Notes: generated by a model from the letters alone, not told the origin. A stretch of DNA of 64,000 nt from Corynebacterium sp. HMSC036D02 (GCF_001836165.1 NZ_KV827706.1:161759-225758), one strand, 5' to 3'. Shown: positions 49,234 to 59,215, numbered from the stretch's first letter. A program made the numbers and translations.

Positions 49234-49683
49234 TTAGTTAGCCACCGGCTTGGCAGCGTGGCGGCCGTCGGACACGCCGCGGATGTGAGCAACGCGGGAG
49301 GGCTCAATGTTGAGGGCACGCAGCTCGTCATCGGTCAGGGAAGCGTAGACGTTGTGAACGGTCTTCTGCTCATATGCCCAATCCGGTTCCTCGTGGCCCA
49401 CCGGCTTGTTACGGGCGGTCAGGGTGCGCACCTGGGAGAGCTTTGGCTGCAGGGCGTAAATCACCAGACCAAGGGCAATCAGGATTGCCAGGGCGAAGAG
49501 CCAGATCGTCTCCACGTGGCCCTTGTGGTTACCAAAGTTATAAGCAAGCAGGAACACGACGGACGTCCAACCAGCGATCTGTACGCCCGAGCGGCTGATG
49601 CGGGACCAACCGAAACCTGCGGACGGGACGTCATCGGTGGATACGCCGTCGAAAACCTGCGATGCCGGCTTGTGGGAAGACAC
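49234..49683 (-). CDS. DUF2631 membrane protein
   Basis: A 149-residue protein with two membrane helices (GWTSVVFLLAYNFG; IWLFALAILIALGLVIYAL) and hydrophilic ends; an actinobacterial family of unknown function found near dxr. The C-terminal half (VRTLTARNKPVGHEEPDWAY) is soluble. GTG start with AAAGGAGAG upstream. Divergent from dxr across ~190 bp. Confidence 0.8.
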   Translation of the reverse strand: MSSHKPASQVFDGVSTDDVPSAGFGWSRISRSGVQIAGWTSVVFLLAYNFGNHKGHVETIWLFALAILIALGLVIYALQPKLSQVRTLTARNKPVGHEEPDWAYEQKTVHNVYASLTDDELRALNIEPSRVAHIRGVSDGRHAAKPVAN

Positions 49684-49862
49684 TTGCTCTCCTTTGCGTG
49701 TACATGCAGCTCGCCCTGCTTAGAACTAATTGATTCGAGCGAGTGCACGAAAAATGCCAGTTATTCTGTGTAGTAGTTTAAATGATCCTGCCGATAACCG
49801 CGATTAAACACCCCCGACTATCGTTAGCGCAGCGCTCGCGACTCTTGCTTGGGTTGACCGGC

Positions 49863-49868
49863 TAGGGT
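49863..49868 (+). promoter_or_regulatory. dxr leaderless promoter -10
   Basis: TAGGGT ends seven bases before the dxr GTG, with no ribosome binding site between. Confidence 0.5.
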
Positions 49869-49875
49869 TGAGAGG

Positions 49876-51042
49876 GTGAGTACCCAACGCATTCTTATTC
49901 TCGGCTCTACTGGCTCGATTGGCACCCAGGCTCTGGACGTTATCGCGGATAACCCGGATAAGTTCACAGTCGTGGGTATCGCCGCCGGCGGTTCCAACCC
50001 GCAGCTCGTCATTGAGCAGGCACGTGCCCTCAACCTTTCGTTTGACCACGTGGCCGTCGCCAAGCCCGATGCGGCACGCACCGTTTCCGAGGCCCTCGGT
50101 GGCACCGTGCTCTCGGGCCCAGACTCCGCCGAGAAGCTGGTCAAGGCGGTGGACGCCGATAAGGTCCTCAACGCGCTTGTAGGCTCCATGGGCTTGGCCT
50201 CCACCATCGCCACCTTGGAGAAGGGCGAGCTGTTGGCGTTGGCAAACAAAGAATCCCTCGTCGCCGGCGGCTCCATCGTCACCCGCTTGGCGGGGGAGGG
50301 CCAGATCATCCCGGTGGATTCCGAGCATTCCGCCATGGCGCAGTGCCTGCGCGCAGGCAGCGGCGTGGAGCTCGAGCGCCTCGTTCTCACCGCCTCCGGT
50401 GGTCCTTTCCGCGGTTGGACTCGCGAGGAGATGTGGGATGTCACCCCGCAGCAGGCTGCGCAACACCCGACGTGGTCGATGGGGCAGATGAATACCCTGA
50501 ATTCGGCGACTTTGGTGAATAAGGGCCTTGAGCTCATCGAGGCGACGCTGCTTTTCGACATCTCCCCGGACCTCATTGACGTCACCGTTCACCCCCAGTC
50601 CATTGTCCACTCTATGGCTACCTTCACCGATGGCTGCACGATTGCGCAGTGCTCGCCGCCATCGATGAAACTGCCGATCTCCCTGGCACTTGACTGGCCG
50701 CGCCGCGTGCCGGGTGCCCAGCCGGCCCTGGACTTTTCCACCGCACATGATTGGCGCTTCGAGCCGCTCGATGACGAAGCCTTCCCGGCCGTTCGCCTTG
50801 CCCGTGAGGCGGCCGCTGCCGGAGGCACCCACGCTGCCGTGTATAACGCTGCGAACGAGGAGGCAGCGGCTGCTTTCTTGGCGGGCCGTATTCATTTCCC
50901 GGAAATTGTTGACGTGGTTAGCCACGTCGTGGAGCAGGCCTCAGAGTTCGCTGGTGTACCCTCTAGCGTCGATGATGTCCTCACCGTGGAAGGTGAGGCC
51001 CGCCGTCGCGCTAATGCGTTGGTGGATTCGCTCGCTCGTTAG
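49876..51042 (+). CDS. dxr: 1-deoxy-D-xylulose-5-phosphate reductoisomerase
   Basis: Second step of the MEP isoprenoid pathway. NADPH motif [20 protein letters not shown]; metal/substrate region [25 protein letters not shown] and [20 protein letters not shown]. 388 residues, typical. GTG start, probably leaderless. A later enzyme of the same pathway (ispG) lies 1.3 kb downstream with rip1 between, as in other actinobacteria. Confidence 0.97.
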   Translation: MSTQRILILGSTGSIGTQALDVIADNPDKFTVVGIAAGGSNPQLVIEQARALNLSFDHVAVAKPDAARTVSEALGGTVLSGPDSAEKLVKAVDADKVLNALVGSMGLASTIATLEKGELLALANKESLVAGGSIVTRLAGEGQIIPVDSEHSAMAQCLRAGSGVELERLVLTASGGPFRGWTREEMWDVTPQQAAQHPTWSMGQMNTLNSATLVNKGLELIEATLLFDISPDLIDVTVHPQSIVHSMATFTDGCTIAQCSPPSMKLPISLALDWPRRVPGAQPALDFSTAHDWRFEPLDDEAFPAVRLAREAAAAGGTHAAVYNAANEEAAAAFLAGRIHFPEIVDVVSHVVEQASEFAGVPSSVDDVLTVEGEARRRANALVDSLAR

Positions 51043-51057
51043 AAAGCCCCCTAAATT

Positions 51058-52266
51058 ATGGCCAATGTGCTCGGTATAATCCTCTTCGCCGTGGGGATCG
51101 GCATCACTGTTGCCTTACACGAGGCGGGCCACATGTTTACCGCCCGTGCCTTTGGGATGCGAGTGCGGCGCTACTTCATCGGCTTTGGGCCGCGCGTCGC
51201 ATCCTTTACACGTGGCCACACCGAATACGGCCTTGCAGCTTTTCCGGTGGGCGGCTTCTGCGATATCGCGGGCATGACGGCACAGGATGAGTTCCTTACG
51301 GAGGAGGAAGAGCCCTATGCCATGTACAAGAAGCCGGCGTGGCAGCGGATCATCGTTCTGGCCGGCGGTATTACGGTCAACCTGCTGTTGGGATTCATTA
51401 TCCTGCTGATCATTGCTATGACCACGGGCTTGCCCAACCCAGACGCGGATGTTCGTCCACGTGTAGGGGAGGTCTCCTGTGCCGTGAACCAGAATGCTGA
51501 GGGCGAATTGGAACCCTGCCAGGGGCTGGGCCCAGCTGGCGAAGCGGGCGTGGAGCCGGGGGATATTGTTGTCGCGCTGAACGGCGAGACCATGGACTCC
51601 TTTGCGCAGCTTCGCGATACCGTCATGAACTACCCCGGTGACACCGTCACCCTTACCGTCGAACGCGATAGCGAGCCGCGTGATTTCGATATCACTCTTG
51701 CAACAGTGACCCGGCTCAACGCGGAGGGACAGCTGGTGAAGGTCGGCGCCATTGGCATGACCAACCAGATTATCGATATCAGGGAGACCTACTCCTTCGT
51801 CGATGCCTTCCCGGCCACCGCGCGTTACTCGGGATATGCCTTGAACGCTACTGTCCAGGGCATCGCCCAATTCCCGGCAAAGATTCCGGGTGTGGTGGCT
51901 TCTATCTTCGGGCAGGAACGTGATGTCAACGGGCCGATGTCCGTGGTGGGTGCCTCCCGCGTGGGCGGCGAGCTGGTGGAGCGCAGTCTGTGGTCCACCT
52001 TCTTTATGATGCTGGCCACCCTCAATTTCTTCCTCGCGTTGTTCAACCTCATCCCACTCCCGCCGTTCGATGGCGGCCATATCGCCGTCATCATTTATGA
52101 GAAGATCCGCGACGCCCTGCGTCGCCTCATGGGTAAGGAACCGAAGGGGCCCGCGGATTACACCAAGCTCATGCCGGTGACCTATGTGTTGGCTTTCGTT
52201 CTGATGGCGGTGGGTGCGCTCATCATGATTGCGGACGTGGTCAACCCAATTCGGCTGTTTGGCTAG
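51058..52266 (+). CDS. Site-2 protease (Rip1/RseP family)
   Basis: Intramembrane zinc metalloprotease. HEAGH (residues 21-25) in the first helix; FPVGGFCDIAGM; a PDZ domain (~165-235; EPGDIVVALNGETMDSF); and the second active segment FFLALFNLIPLPPFDGGHI. 402 residues. In mycobacteria Rip1 cleaves anti-sigma factors to release stress sigma factors; the target here is unknown. Start 16 bp after dxr. Confidence 0.93.
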   Translation: MANVLGIILFAVGIGITVALHEAGHMFTARAFGMRVRRYFIGFGPRVASFTRGHTEYGLAAFPVGGFCDIAGMTAQDEFLTEEEEPYAMYKKPAWQRIIVLAGGITVNLLLGFIILLIIAMTTGLPNPDADVRPRVGEVSCAVNQNAEGELEPCQGLGPAGEAGVEPGDIVVALNGETMDSFAQLRDTVMNYPGDTVTLTVERDSEPRDFDITLATVTRLNAEGQLVKVGAIGMTNQIIDIRETYSFVDAFPATARYSGYALNATVQGIAQFPAKIPGVVASIFGQERDVNGPMSVVGASRVGGELVERSLWSTFFMMLATLNFFLALFNLIPLPPFDGGHIAVIIYEKIRDALRRLMGKEPKGPADYTKLMPVTYVLAFVLMAVGALIMIADVVNPIRLFG

Positions 52267-52330
52267 TGCTCCAGCTGCCGTATGCGGTGCTAGAGTAGGG
52301 GCGTTAAAACCCAATTAGCAAGGAGCACAC

Positions 52331-53494
52331 ATGTCGACCCCTATCGGTCTTGGTATCCCCGACGGCCCACCTCCTACCTTGGCGCCGCGCCGCAAGACGC
52401 GTCAGCTCATGGTTGGCCAGGTGGGCGTGGGCTCTGACCACCCCATCTCCGTGCAGTCGATGACCACGACGAAGACGCATGACGTCAATGCCACCCTTCA
52501 GCAGATTGCACAGCTGACCGCGAGCGGCTGCGACATCGTTCGCGTGGCTTGCCCGAAGACGGTGGACGCGGAGGCTTTGCCGGCGATTGCGCAGAAGTCC
52601 CCGATCCCGGTGATCGCCGATATTCACTTCCAGCCCAAGTACATCTTCGCCGCCATCGATGCCGGCTGTGCCGCTGTCCGCGTTAACCCGGGCAACATCA
52701 AGGAATTTGATGGCCGCGTCAAGGAGGTCGCGAAGGCGGCTGGTGATGCCGGCATCCCGATTCGCATCGGCGTCAACGCCGGCTCCCTGGACAAGCGCAT
52801 CATGGAGAAGTACGGCAAGGCCACCCCAGAGGCTCTCGTTGAGTCCGCACTGTGGGAGGCTAGCCTCTTCGAGGAGCACGGATACGGCGATATTGCTATT
52901 TCCGTCAAGCACAACGACCCGGTCGTCATGGTGGAGGCCTACCGCCAGCTCGCCGCTCAGTGCGACTACCCGCTGCACCTCGGCGTTACCGAGGCCGGCC
53001 CCGCATTCCAGGGCACCATCAAGTCTTCGGTCGCTTTCGGTGCCCTGCTTGCCGAAGGTATCGGTGACACCATCCGCGTGTCTTTGTCCGCGGACCCGGT
53101 CGAAGAGATCAAGGTTGGTGACCAGATTCTGCAGTCGCTTAACTTGCGCCCGCGCAAGCTGGAGATTGTCTCCTGCCCGTCCTGTGGTCGCGCGCAGGTG
53201 GACGTGTACAAGCTGGCCAACGAGGTCACCGAGGGCCTTGACGGTATGGAATTCCCGCTGCGCGTGGCCGTCATGGGCTGCGTGGTGAACGGTCCGGGCG
53301 AAGCCCGCGATGCTGACCTTGGCGTAGCTTCCGGTAACGGTAAGGGCCAGATCTTCGTCAAGGGTGAGGTCATCAAGACCGTTCCAGAATCCAAGATTGT
53401 GGAAACGCTCATCGAAGAGGCAATGCGTCTGGCAGAAGAGCAGGGCCTGGAAGCCGTCGAAGGCGCCAAGGCTGAGGTCCGCGTTACCAAGTAG
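52331..53494 (+). CDS. ispG: 4-hydroxy-3-methylbut-2-enyl diphosphate synthase
   Basis: [4Fe-4S] enzyme of the MEP pathway that makes HMBPP. N-terminal TIM-barrel ([39 protein letters not shown]) and C-terminal cluster domain with [12 protein letters not shown] and [12 protein letters not shown], which supply the Cys and Glu ligands. 387 residues. AAGGAGC precedes the ATG. Confidence 0.97.
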   Translation: MSTPIGLGIPDGPPPTLAPRRKTRQLMVGQVGVGSDHPISVQSMTTTKTHDVNATLQQIAQLTASGCDIVRVACPKTVDAEALPAIAQKSPIPVIADIHFQPKYIFAAIDAGCAAVRVNPGNIKEFDGRVKEVAKAAGDAGIPIRIGVNAGSLDKRIMEKYGKATPEALVESALWEASLFEEHGYGDIAISVKHNDPVVMVEAYRQLAAQCDYPLHLGVTEAGPAFQGTIKSSVAFGALLAEGIGDTIRVSLSADPVEEIKVGDQILQSLNLRPRKLEIVSCPSCGRAQVDVYKLANEVTEGLDGMEFPLRVAVMGCVVNGPGEARDADLGVASGNGKGQIFVKGEVIKTVPESKIVETLIEEAMRLAEEQGLEAVEGAKAEVRVTK

Positions 53495-53551
53495 CCCATC
53501 TGCGGTGTGGGGCGGCCGTCGGGCCGCCCTCGGCTGCTACGCTGCCCAACC

Positions 53552-55402
53552 ATGAAGAAGTTCGTGGCGCTGCTCGGTGCGGCAAGCATCGCGGCGTCGT
53601 CTTTGGTGGGATGCACCCCCAAGCCGGTGTCCGCACGCCCAGTTGCCGAGCAATTCCTAGAAGACATGGAAACCCGCAACAATGAGGACCTAACACAGCT
53701 CGTTGATGACAGCACCACGGCCACGAACACCCTCGACGCAACCTTCGCGGGCCTGCAAGCAGAGGGTCTCGACGTTGAATTGACCGACGTTGAGCAAGAG
53801 GAAGCCAAGGCGACCGCGCACTATTCAGTGACGTGGACTCTGCCGCGCAACCGTTCCTTGCGCTATGACACGTCTATGGCCTTGACACGCAAGGATAAGG
53901 ACTGGACCGTGCGCTGGCAGCCCAGCATCATCCACCCTGACCTCGGTGCGCACCAGCACCTTGAGCTGCGATCGATCGCACCGAAACGCGCTGGCGTGGT
54001 CTCCTCTGATGGCGTGGAGCTGATGTCTCCGGGTTTGCAATACCGGCTCGTCGTCGACACCGACGTGGTGGATGATCCCCGCCCCGTTGCCGCAAAAGTA
54101 TCCGGCGCGCTGAGCCAGGCGCACCGGGAGGATGATTCCTTCCCCGAAATTGATTCTGGGGAGCTCGCCAAAAACCTCGAAGAGGTCGATGGTGCTTACT
54201 CGGTCACCATGCTCAATGAGTCTCAAGCAGCGCGGCTGCGCCCGGTACTGGAGAACCAGAAGGGGATTCGCTTCAACGAGGAATCCGCGCTTATCACGCG
54301 CGATACTGGTTTGGCCCCGGATATCCTCGCCCGCGTGCGGGCGATGGTCTCTGAGGAAGTCGACGGGACTAATGGCTGGTCTGTCTCGGTAGTCAACGAG
54401 CACGGCGCCGCGCTTTCCGACGTCGAGTATCACGAACCCGAGGCAGCCCCTTCCGTCAAAGTATCGCTGGACTATGACGTCCAGCGTGCTGCGCAAGAAG
54501 CGGTCAATCTGCGCCCCGAGTATGAAGCCATGATCGTGGCCATGCGCCCTTCGACGGGCGAGATTCTTGCCGTGGCCCAAACCCCGGAGGCAGATAAGAA
54601 GGGTGATATTGCCCTCCAAGGCCAGTTCCCTCCCGGTTCGGTGTTTAAGATCATTACGGCTTCGGCGGGCGTCGACAAGCAAGGCCTTTCGCCAGACTCC
54701 ATCGTGCCGTGCCCCGGAACCATGGACCTGTATGGGCGAACCGTGACCAACTACAACGGCTTTTCCCTGGGCTCGGTGCCGCTGCGCCAAGCCTTCGCGC
54801 AATCCTGTAACACCACTTTCGCGCAGATTTCGACGGACCTTCCGAAGGGAGAGCTGCGCGACGTGGGCAAGCAATATGGCCTGGGCATCGACTATGAGGT
54901 ACCGGGACTGTCGACGCTCACCGGCTCCGTCCCCGAGGGTGAGACTCCTCTGGAGCGCACGGAAGCTGGCTATGGTCAGGGCCTGGACCTTGTGTCTCCC
55001 TTTGGCATGGCGCTTGTCTCTTCGACAGTTGCGGCAGGCAAGACCCCGACGCCGACGCTCATTGAGTCACGCGAAACCAAGGTTTCGGAGGAGGTCCCCG
55101 CGCCTAGCGAGGAAACCTTGGCTCAAGTGCGTGACATGATGCGCCAGGTAGTGGCGAGCGGTACCGCCGCAGGAATGCAGGCCCAGGGGACTGTCTACGG
55201 CAAGACTGGTGAGGCGGAAATCAACGGCGGCTCGCACGCCTGGTTCACCGGATTCCGGGATGATGACATTGCTTTCGCAACGCTTGTCGTTCTGGGCGGT
55301 GGCTCGACGATTTCGGTCAACATCACTGATAATTTCTTGCAGCGTCTGGACGCCCTACGCGCGGAAGGCCACGGCGAGGTTCCTCCCGCACAAGAACAGT
55401 AA
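53552..55402 (+). CDS. Penicillin-binding lipoprotein (transpeptidase)
   Basis: Class B PBP that crosslinks peptidoglycan. Lipoprotein signal with lipobox SSLVGC (Cys ~20). An NTF2-like N-terminal region (~30-135), a dimerisation region, and the transpeptidase domain with SxxK PGSVFKI (Ser363), SxN SCN (~418) and KTG YGKTGE (~551). The domain order resembles MecA/PBP2a-type proteins. Start at 53552: the -10 TACGCT (53538-53543) ends eight bases before the ATG, so it is probably leaderless. Confidence 0.93.
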   Translation: MKKFVALLGAASIAASSLVGCTPKPVSARPVAEQFLEDMETRNNEDLTQLVDDSTTATNTLDATFAGLQAEGLDVELTDVEQEEAKATAHYSVTWTLPRNRSLRYDTSMALTRKDKDWTVRWQPSIIHPDLGAHQHLELRSIAPKRAGVVSSDGVELMSPGLQYRLVVDTDVVDDPRPVAAKVSGALSQAHREDDSFPEIDSGELAKNLEEVDGAYSVTMLNESQAARLRPVLENQKGIRFNEESALITRDTGLAPDILARVRAMVSEEVDGTNGWSVSVVNEHGAALSDVEYHEPEAAPSVKVSLDYDVQRAAQEAVNLRPEYEAMIVAMRPSTGEILAVAQTPEADKKGDIALQGQFPPGSVFKIITASAGVDKQGLSPDSIVPCPGTMDLYGRTVTNYNGFSLGSVPLRQAFAQSCNTTFAQISTDLPKGELRDVGKQYGLGIDYEVPGLSTLTGSVPEGETPLERTEAGYGQGLDLVSPFGMALVSSTVAAGKTPTPTLIESRETKVSEEVPAPSEETLAQVRDMMRQVVASGTAAGMQAQGTVYGKTGEAEINGGSHAWFTGFRDDDIAFATLVVLGGGSTISVNITDNFLQRLDALRAEGHGEVPPAQEQ

Positions 55403-55471
55403 GGCGCGCTCGTTAGGGCGTCGTTGGTGCTCTTTGTCGGGTGCTGGGCAAGAGGGCTAACATGAGTAGTT

Positions 55472-56341
55472 ATGACTAAGCGCGCGATGCTGAAACAAGA
55501 AAAAGATACCCCAATCCGCAAGGTACCGAAGGATATTGAGCGCCCCGAGTACGTGTGGAAGGACACGGTTCAGGAAGCTCAGGGCGAGCCATTCGTGCAG
55601 ACCCCGGAGGTTATTGAAGCCATGCGTGAGGCCTCCCGGATTGCTGCCAACGCCCTTCAGGAGGCGGGAAAGGCTGTGGCGCCCGGTGTCACCACGGATG
55701 AGATTGACCGCGTTGCGCACGAGTACATGTGTGACCACGGCGCATACCCGTCGACGCTGGGATACCTGGGTTTTCCGAAATCCTGCTGCGTCTCCCTCAA
55801 CGAGATTGTCTGCCACGGCATTCCGGATACCACGGTGATTGAGGACGGTGACATCGTCAATATTGACGTCACAGCGTTCAAGAATGGTGTCCACGGCGAT
55901 ACGAACGCTACATTCCTCGCGGGTAACGTCACCGAGGAACACAAGCTGCTGGTGGAGCGCACCAAGGAAGCGATGATGCGCGGCATTAAGGCAGCAAAGC
56001 CCGGCCGTGAGATTAACGTCATCGGACGCGTCATTGAGTCTTATGCTCACCGTTTTGGCTACAACGTGGTCACTGACTTCACGGGCCACGGCGTAGGCCC
56101 CACCTTCCACAACGGGCTGGTTGTGCTGCACTACGATTCCATGACCTACCGTGACATCCTCGAGCCTGGAATGACCTTGACCATCGAGCCGATGATTAAC
56201 CTGGGCTCGCTGGACTATGAGATTTGGGATAACGGTTGGACCGTCCAGAACACCGATGGAAAGTTCACAGCCCAGTTCGAGCACACCATCGTCATCACCG
56301 ATGATGGCAACGAGATCCTCACCTTGCCAGATGAGGCCTAG
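55472..56341 (+). CDS. map: Methionine aminopeptidase, type I
   Basis: Removes N-terminal Met from nascent proteins. Metal ligands lie in [20 protein letters not shown] (two Asp), [14 protein letters not shown] (His), LTIEPMIN (Glu) and [10 protein letters not shown] (Glu). 289 residues, with a ~45-residue N-terminal extension as in mycobacterial MapB. A TAACAT -10 (55458-55463) ends eight bases before the ATG, so it is probably leaderless. Confidence 0.96.
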   Translation: MTKRAMLKQEKDTPIRKVPKDIERPEYVWKDTVQEAQGEPFVQTPEVIEAMREASRIAANALQEAGKAVAPGVTTDEIDRVAHEYMCDHGAYPSTLGYLGFPKSCCVSLNEIVCHGIPDTTVIEDGDIVNIDVTAFKNGVHGDTNATFLAGNVTEEHKLLVERTKEAMMRGIKAAKPGREINVIGRVIESYAHRFGYNVVTDFTGHGVGPTFHNGLVVLHYDSMTYRDILEPGMTLTIEPMINLGSLDYEIWDNGWTVQNTDGKFTAQFEHTIVITDDGNEILTLPDEA

Positions 56342-56379
56342 CGTTTAAGCGCCGACGTTTAAGCGCCGAGCGCTTAAAC
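56342..56379 (+). repeat. Tandem 14-bp repeat with a shared inverted arm
   Basis: CGTTTAAGCGCCGA occurs twice back to back (56342-56355 and 56356-56369), followed by GCGCTTAAAC (56370-56379), the inverted complement of either repeat's core. The arms can form alternative hairpins just after map. Confidence 0.7.
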
Positions 56380-56400
56380 ACTTCCAAAGAAGAAAACAAC

Positions 56401-56448
56401 GCCCTCCGCTTCCCGTGTAGTCACGGTGAGGCGGAGGGCTTAGTTCTT
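56401..56448 (+). terminator. map terminator
   Basis: Perfect 9-bp stem GCCCTCCGC/GCGGAGGGC (56401-56409 with 56431-56439), an inner CCGTG/CACGG stem, and TTAGTTCTT after it. Confidence 0.8.
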
Positions 56449-56526
56449 CCGAAGGGGAGCGCGCGAAGCGAAAAACGTAGGCGGCACGAAGTCTCCCGCT
56501 GTCGCGATGGTGGCATGGCATGCAAA

Positions 56527-56587
56527 AGCGCCCATCCCCTTAAAGAGAAATGGGCGCTGATTAAGCGTGCTGAGTAAGTCAGCACGC
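56527..56587 (-). terminator. Twin hairpin terminator of the small secreted protein genes
   Basis: Two hairpins downstream of the leftward gene ending at 56599: GCGTGCTGA/TCAGCACGC (56565-56573 with 56579-56587) and AGCGCCCAT/ATGGGCGCT (56527-56535 with 56550-56558). The latter is followed on the minus strand by a T-run. Confidence 0.75.
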
Positions 56588-56598
56588 CCGCAACTTAA

Positions 56599-56997
56599 TT
56601 AGCGGCGGAAGATCGGGTCCAGCACGTGTGCCGGGATGATGCCGTTGTAAACAGCGTAGTTGTAGGCGCCAATGACAGCGCCGATAACGGAGGAGATGCC
56701 CAGGGCGATGGTGCCCTTCTTCCAGTAGGAAGCCCAGTCCGGAATTTTGTCGGAGGTCTCGGTGCCGAACATGTCCTCGCCGGTGACCTGGTTGTCAGGG
56801 GTAACGACAGGCTTGCCGTCCTCGCCCTCTTCCCATGCGCCCCACTTCTTGCCCAGCTGAGTCAGGGAGCTGGAGGAAGAGGAGAAGGAAGAGGTGCCCT
56901 CGTTGTTGTTGGTCTCTGCGGAGGCAACGGCGGTGCCGCCGAACGCTACGGTGACAGCGGTAGCAGCAGCAACGGCTGCGGTGCGGAAGTTACGCAT
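56599..56997 (-). CDS. Small secreted membrane-anchored protein A (unknown function)
   Basis: A 132-residue protein: signal peptide (cleavage likely after ASA at ~27), a Ser/Asn-rich linker, LGKKWGAWEEGEDGKPVV, PDWASYWKKG, then one glycine-rich hydrophobic helix (~94-116) and a tail NGIIPAHVLDPIFRR. It resembles its neighbour at 57046-57432 in signal peptide, the LGKK motif, the W-containing motif before the helix and the YN after it. No enzymatic motif. It could be an envelope or pore-forming peptide; I recognise no named family. Confidence 0.85.
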   Translation of the reverse strand: MRNFRTAAVAAATAVTVAFGGTAVASAETNNNEGTSSFSSSSSSLTQLGKKWGAWEEGEDGKPVVTPDNQVTGEDMFGTETSDKIPDWASYWKKGTIALGISSVIGAVIGAYNYAVYNGIIPAHVLDPIFRR

Positions 56998-57045
56998 TGT
57001 GAAAATTACCTTTCGGAAGTTTTGGTGAAGCCGTGTGGCTGTTGC

Positions 57046-57432
57046 TTAGAGGGACGGGCCGTGTACGAAGAAGTTGTATACGGGGCCGATGATGGTGCCG
57101 AGCAGAGCGCCGAGGCCAGCAAAAACGGTTACGCCGTAGAAGACCTTTGCCCATGCCGGCTGGCCGGAGAAGTCCTTGGAGGAGCCGAAGATAGCAACGC
57201 CGTTAGCTGCCTTGTCGCCCTCAAGCTTCTTGCCGAGGTCGGAAGACAGGGAGCCGCCGGTCTTGCCGTTGTCGTCCTTGCCGCCCTGAGCGGTCTTGGA
57301 CGGGTTCTGATCCTCAACGGTAACGGAGTGATCGCGCTGCTGAACAGGGTCAGCAGCGGAAGCGACGGTGGTGCCGCCGAAGGCAACGGCGAGAGCGGTT
57401 ACGCCGGCGATGGCTGCATTGCGGATACGCAT
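57046..57432 (-). CDS. Small secreted membrane-anchored protein B (unknown function)
   Basis: A 128-residue paralogue of the downstream gene: signal peptide ending TTVASA (~26), a charged Gln/Asp/Lys linker, DLGKKLEGDKAANGVAIFG, QPAWAKVFYGV, a glycine-rich helix (~97-120; VTVFAGLGALLGTIIG) and the end PVYNFFVHGPSL. The two genes lie 48 bp apart in the same direction. A hairpin (57459-57466 with 57477-57484) lies in its 5' leader. Function unknown. Confidence 0.85.
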   Translation of the reverse strand: MRIRNAAIAGVTALAVAFGGTTVASAADPVQQRDHSVTVEDQNPSKTAQGGKDDNGKTGGSLSSDLGKKLEGDKAANGVAIFGSSKDFSGQPAWAKVFYGVTVFAGLGALLGTIIGPVYNFFVHGPSL

Positions 57433-57773
57433 ATCAAAAGTCCTTAGTGTCGTACGTGCAAGGCCTCCGAGCTGGAAGGCCTTGTTTTACAAGGGATAGG
57501 GATTAGTTTGGTATCCCCAAAACACACTGAGCCGCTAGAGAGTATCGGCTCTTTCCAGTGTCCGTAACTAAAGTAGCCAACGACCAGACAAAATGCACGT
57601 CAGTTTGAGCCTTCTTTTAAGTCTCAACGTCTACCACCCCCGAAATGGGTGAAACTCTAAAAGGTTGCTGGGGGATGTTATCGGCGTAAAGCGTTATGTG
57701 TAGTGGAATTCAGAGTTTTGGCAGATTTGATCCGATGGAAATGTGAAAAACATCATAGTTTGAAATGTAACTT
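57433..57773. other. Regulatory intergenic region upstream of secreted protein B
   Basis: A/T-richer than the surroundings. It holds a leader hairpin (57459-57484), a GlxR/CRP-like site TGTGA-N6-TCATA (57742-57757), and the 3' flank of mtr. No coding sequence is evident. Confidence 0.5.
57742..57757. promoter_or_regulatory. CRP/GlxR-like site
   Basis: TGTGA-AAAACA-TCATA matches nine of the ten half-site positions of TGTGA-N6-TCACA, the motif of the cAMP-responsive GlxR. It is ~310 bp from the nearest start codon, so its role is uncertain. Confidence 0.35.
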
Positions 57774-59150
57774 TCACTCCCGCCACTCTAGTCCCAAAAC
57801 CGCGTTTTCGACTACTTCCGGCAGTGCCGGGTGGATCCAGTATTGAGAGCGGGCGAACTCGCGCATATCAAGGCTGTAGGCCATGGCAGTGATCAACTGC
57901 TGGATAAGAGTGGAGGCTTGTGGGCCCATTAGGTGGGCGCCGAGGAGCTTGCCGGTGGACCGATCGGCGACGAGCTTGCAGATGCCCGTTGTGTCTTCCA
58001 TGGCCCAGCCATAGGCAACGTCGCCAAAGTTCTGCACCTTCACCGTGACGTCATAGCCCTCTTCGCGGGCTTGTGCCTCAGTAAGTCCTACCGTCGCAAT
58101 TTGTGGGTGGGTGAAGACAGCCGCGGGGACGTGCTCATGCGGCATTGGCTGAAGATCGTCTGTGTGCAACAGGTTGTGCTGTACCGCCCGTTGCTCCGCA
58201 TTGGCTACGTGCTTGAGCATGTAGGGGGAGGAGACATCGCCGAGAGCCCACACGCCCTCGCAGGTGGTGCGACCAAACTCGTCGACCTTGATGCGCCCGT
58301 CGTCGTGCATTTCAATGCCGCTGTTAGAAAGATCCATCTGATCGCCATTGGGTTGGCGGCCGGTGGCCACGAGGATGGCTTCTGCCTCCACGACATCACC
58401 GCTATCCAACGTAAGGCGAACACCGTCTTCGGTTTCTTCTAGTTCTGTGGCAGTGCCAATGCGGACGTCGAAACGCTCGCGTGCGATGTCGTTGAACCGG
58501 GAGCTTAGGTCCTCGTCGAGGAAACGGAGGAACTTCTCCGAACGGTTGACCACGGTCACTTCGGTACCCAGGCCGTCGAAAACGTGGGCAAATTCCATGG
58601 CGATGTAGCCGCCACCGACCACGATGAGGCTGCGCGGCTGCTTCTCAAGCCGCATGATGTCCTCGTTGGTGTGGACTGGCACGGAAGAGCTGGCATAAGG
58701 TTCGGGCAGTACAGGGCGTGAGCCGGTAGCAATAACAATGTTGTCACCGGTGATGATGTCATCGCCGGCCTGCAGGGTTTTCGGTCCGATGAACCGAGCG
58801 TGTTGATCAAAGACTGTAATATTGGGCGTTTCCTCGCCACGGCGGTACTCTTCGCCGCCGCGGGCGATCTGATCAATGCGGTTGTGGAACACGCGCTCGA
58901 CAATGCCCTCCCAATCCACAGCATCCACGTGCGCGCTGAGCCCAAGACGGGTTGCCTCGCGCGCGGCGAGTGCAACGTCGGCGGCGTAGACGTACATCTT
59001 CGTCGGAATGCAGCCCACGTTGAGACAGGTTCCGCCGAAGGTTCCCTTTTCGATGATGGCGATGGATTTATCGTCGAACTCAGGAGAGGGGATTGAATTT
59101 CCCGACCCGGTGCCGATGATGACGAGGTCAAAGTGCTGTGCGGAAGTCAT
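57774..59150 (-). CDS. mtr: Mycothione reductase
   Basis: NADPH-dependent flavoprotein that regenerates mycothiol, the actinobacterial thiol. FAD motif LVIIGTGSGNS, redox disulfide GGTCLNVGCIPTKMY (Cys42, Cys47), a second nucleotide-binding fold (LIVVGGGYIAMEFAHVFDGL) and the dimerisation His near QYWIHPALPEVVENAVL. About 458 residues. Start at 59150 because a TAGAAT -10 on the minus strand (59158-59163) ends seven bases upstream; an in-frame ATG also occurs at 59159. Confidence 0.93.
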   Translation of the reverse strand: MTSAQHFDLVIIGTGSGNSIPSPEFDDKSIAIIEKGTFGGTCLNVGCIPTKMYVYAADVALAAREATRLGLSAHVDAVDWEGIVERVFHNRIDQIARGGEEYRRGEETPNITVFDQHARFIGPKTLQAGDDIITGDNIVIATGSRPVLPEPYASSSVPVHTNEDIMRLEKQPRSLIVVGGGYIAMEFAHVFDGLGTEVTVVNRSEKFLRFLDEDLSSRFNDIARERFDVRIGTATELEETEDGVRLTLDSGDVVEAEAILVATGRQPNGDQMDLSNSGIEMHDDGRIKVDEFGRTTCEGVWALGDVSSPYMLKHVANAEQRAVQHNLLHTDDLQPMPHEHVPAAVFTHPQIATVGLTEAQAREEGYDVTVKVQNFGDVAYGWAMEDTTGICKLVADRSTGKLLGAHLMGPQASTLIQQLITAMAYSLDMREFARSQYWIHPALPEVVENAVLGLEWRE

Positions 59151-59215
59151 GCCGACCATTCTAGAGGCTGCCTAGCCGCAACTCCTGCAGGTTGAAAAGC
59201 GCGAGGTGAGCGAGT

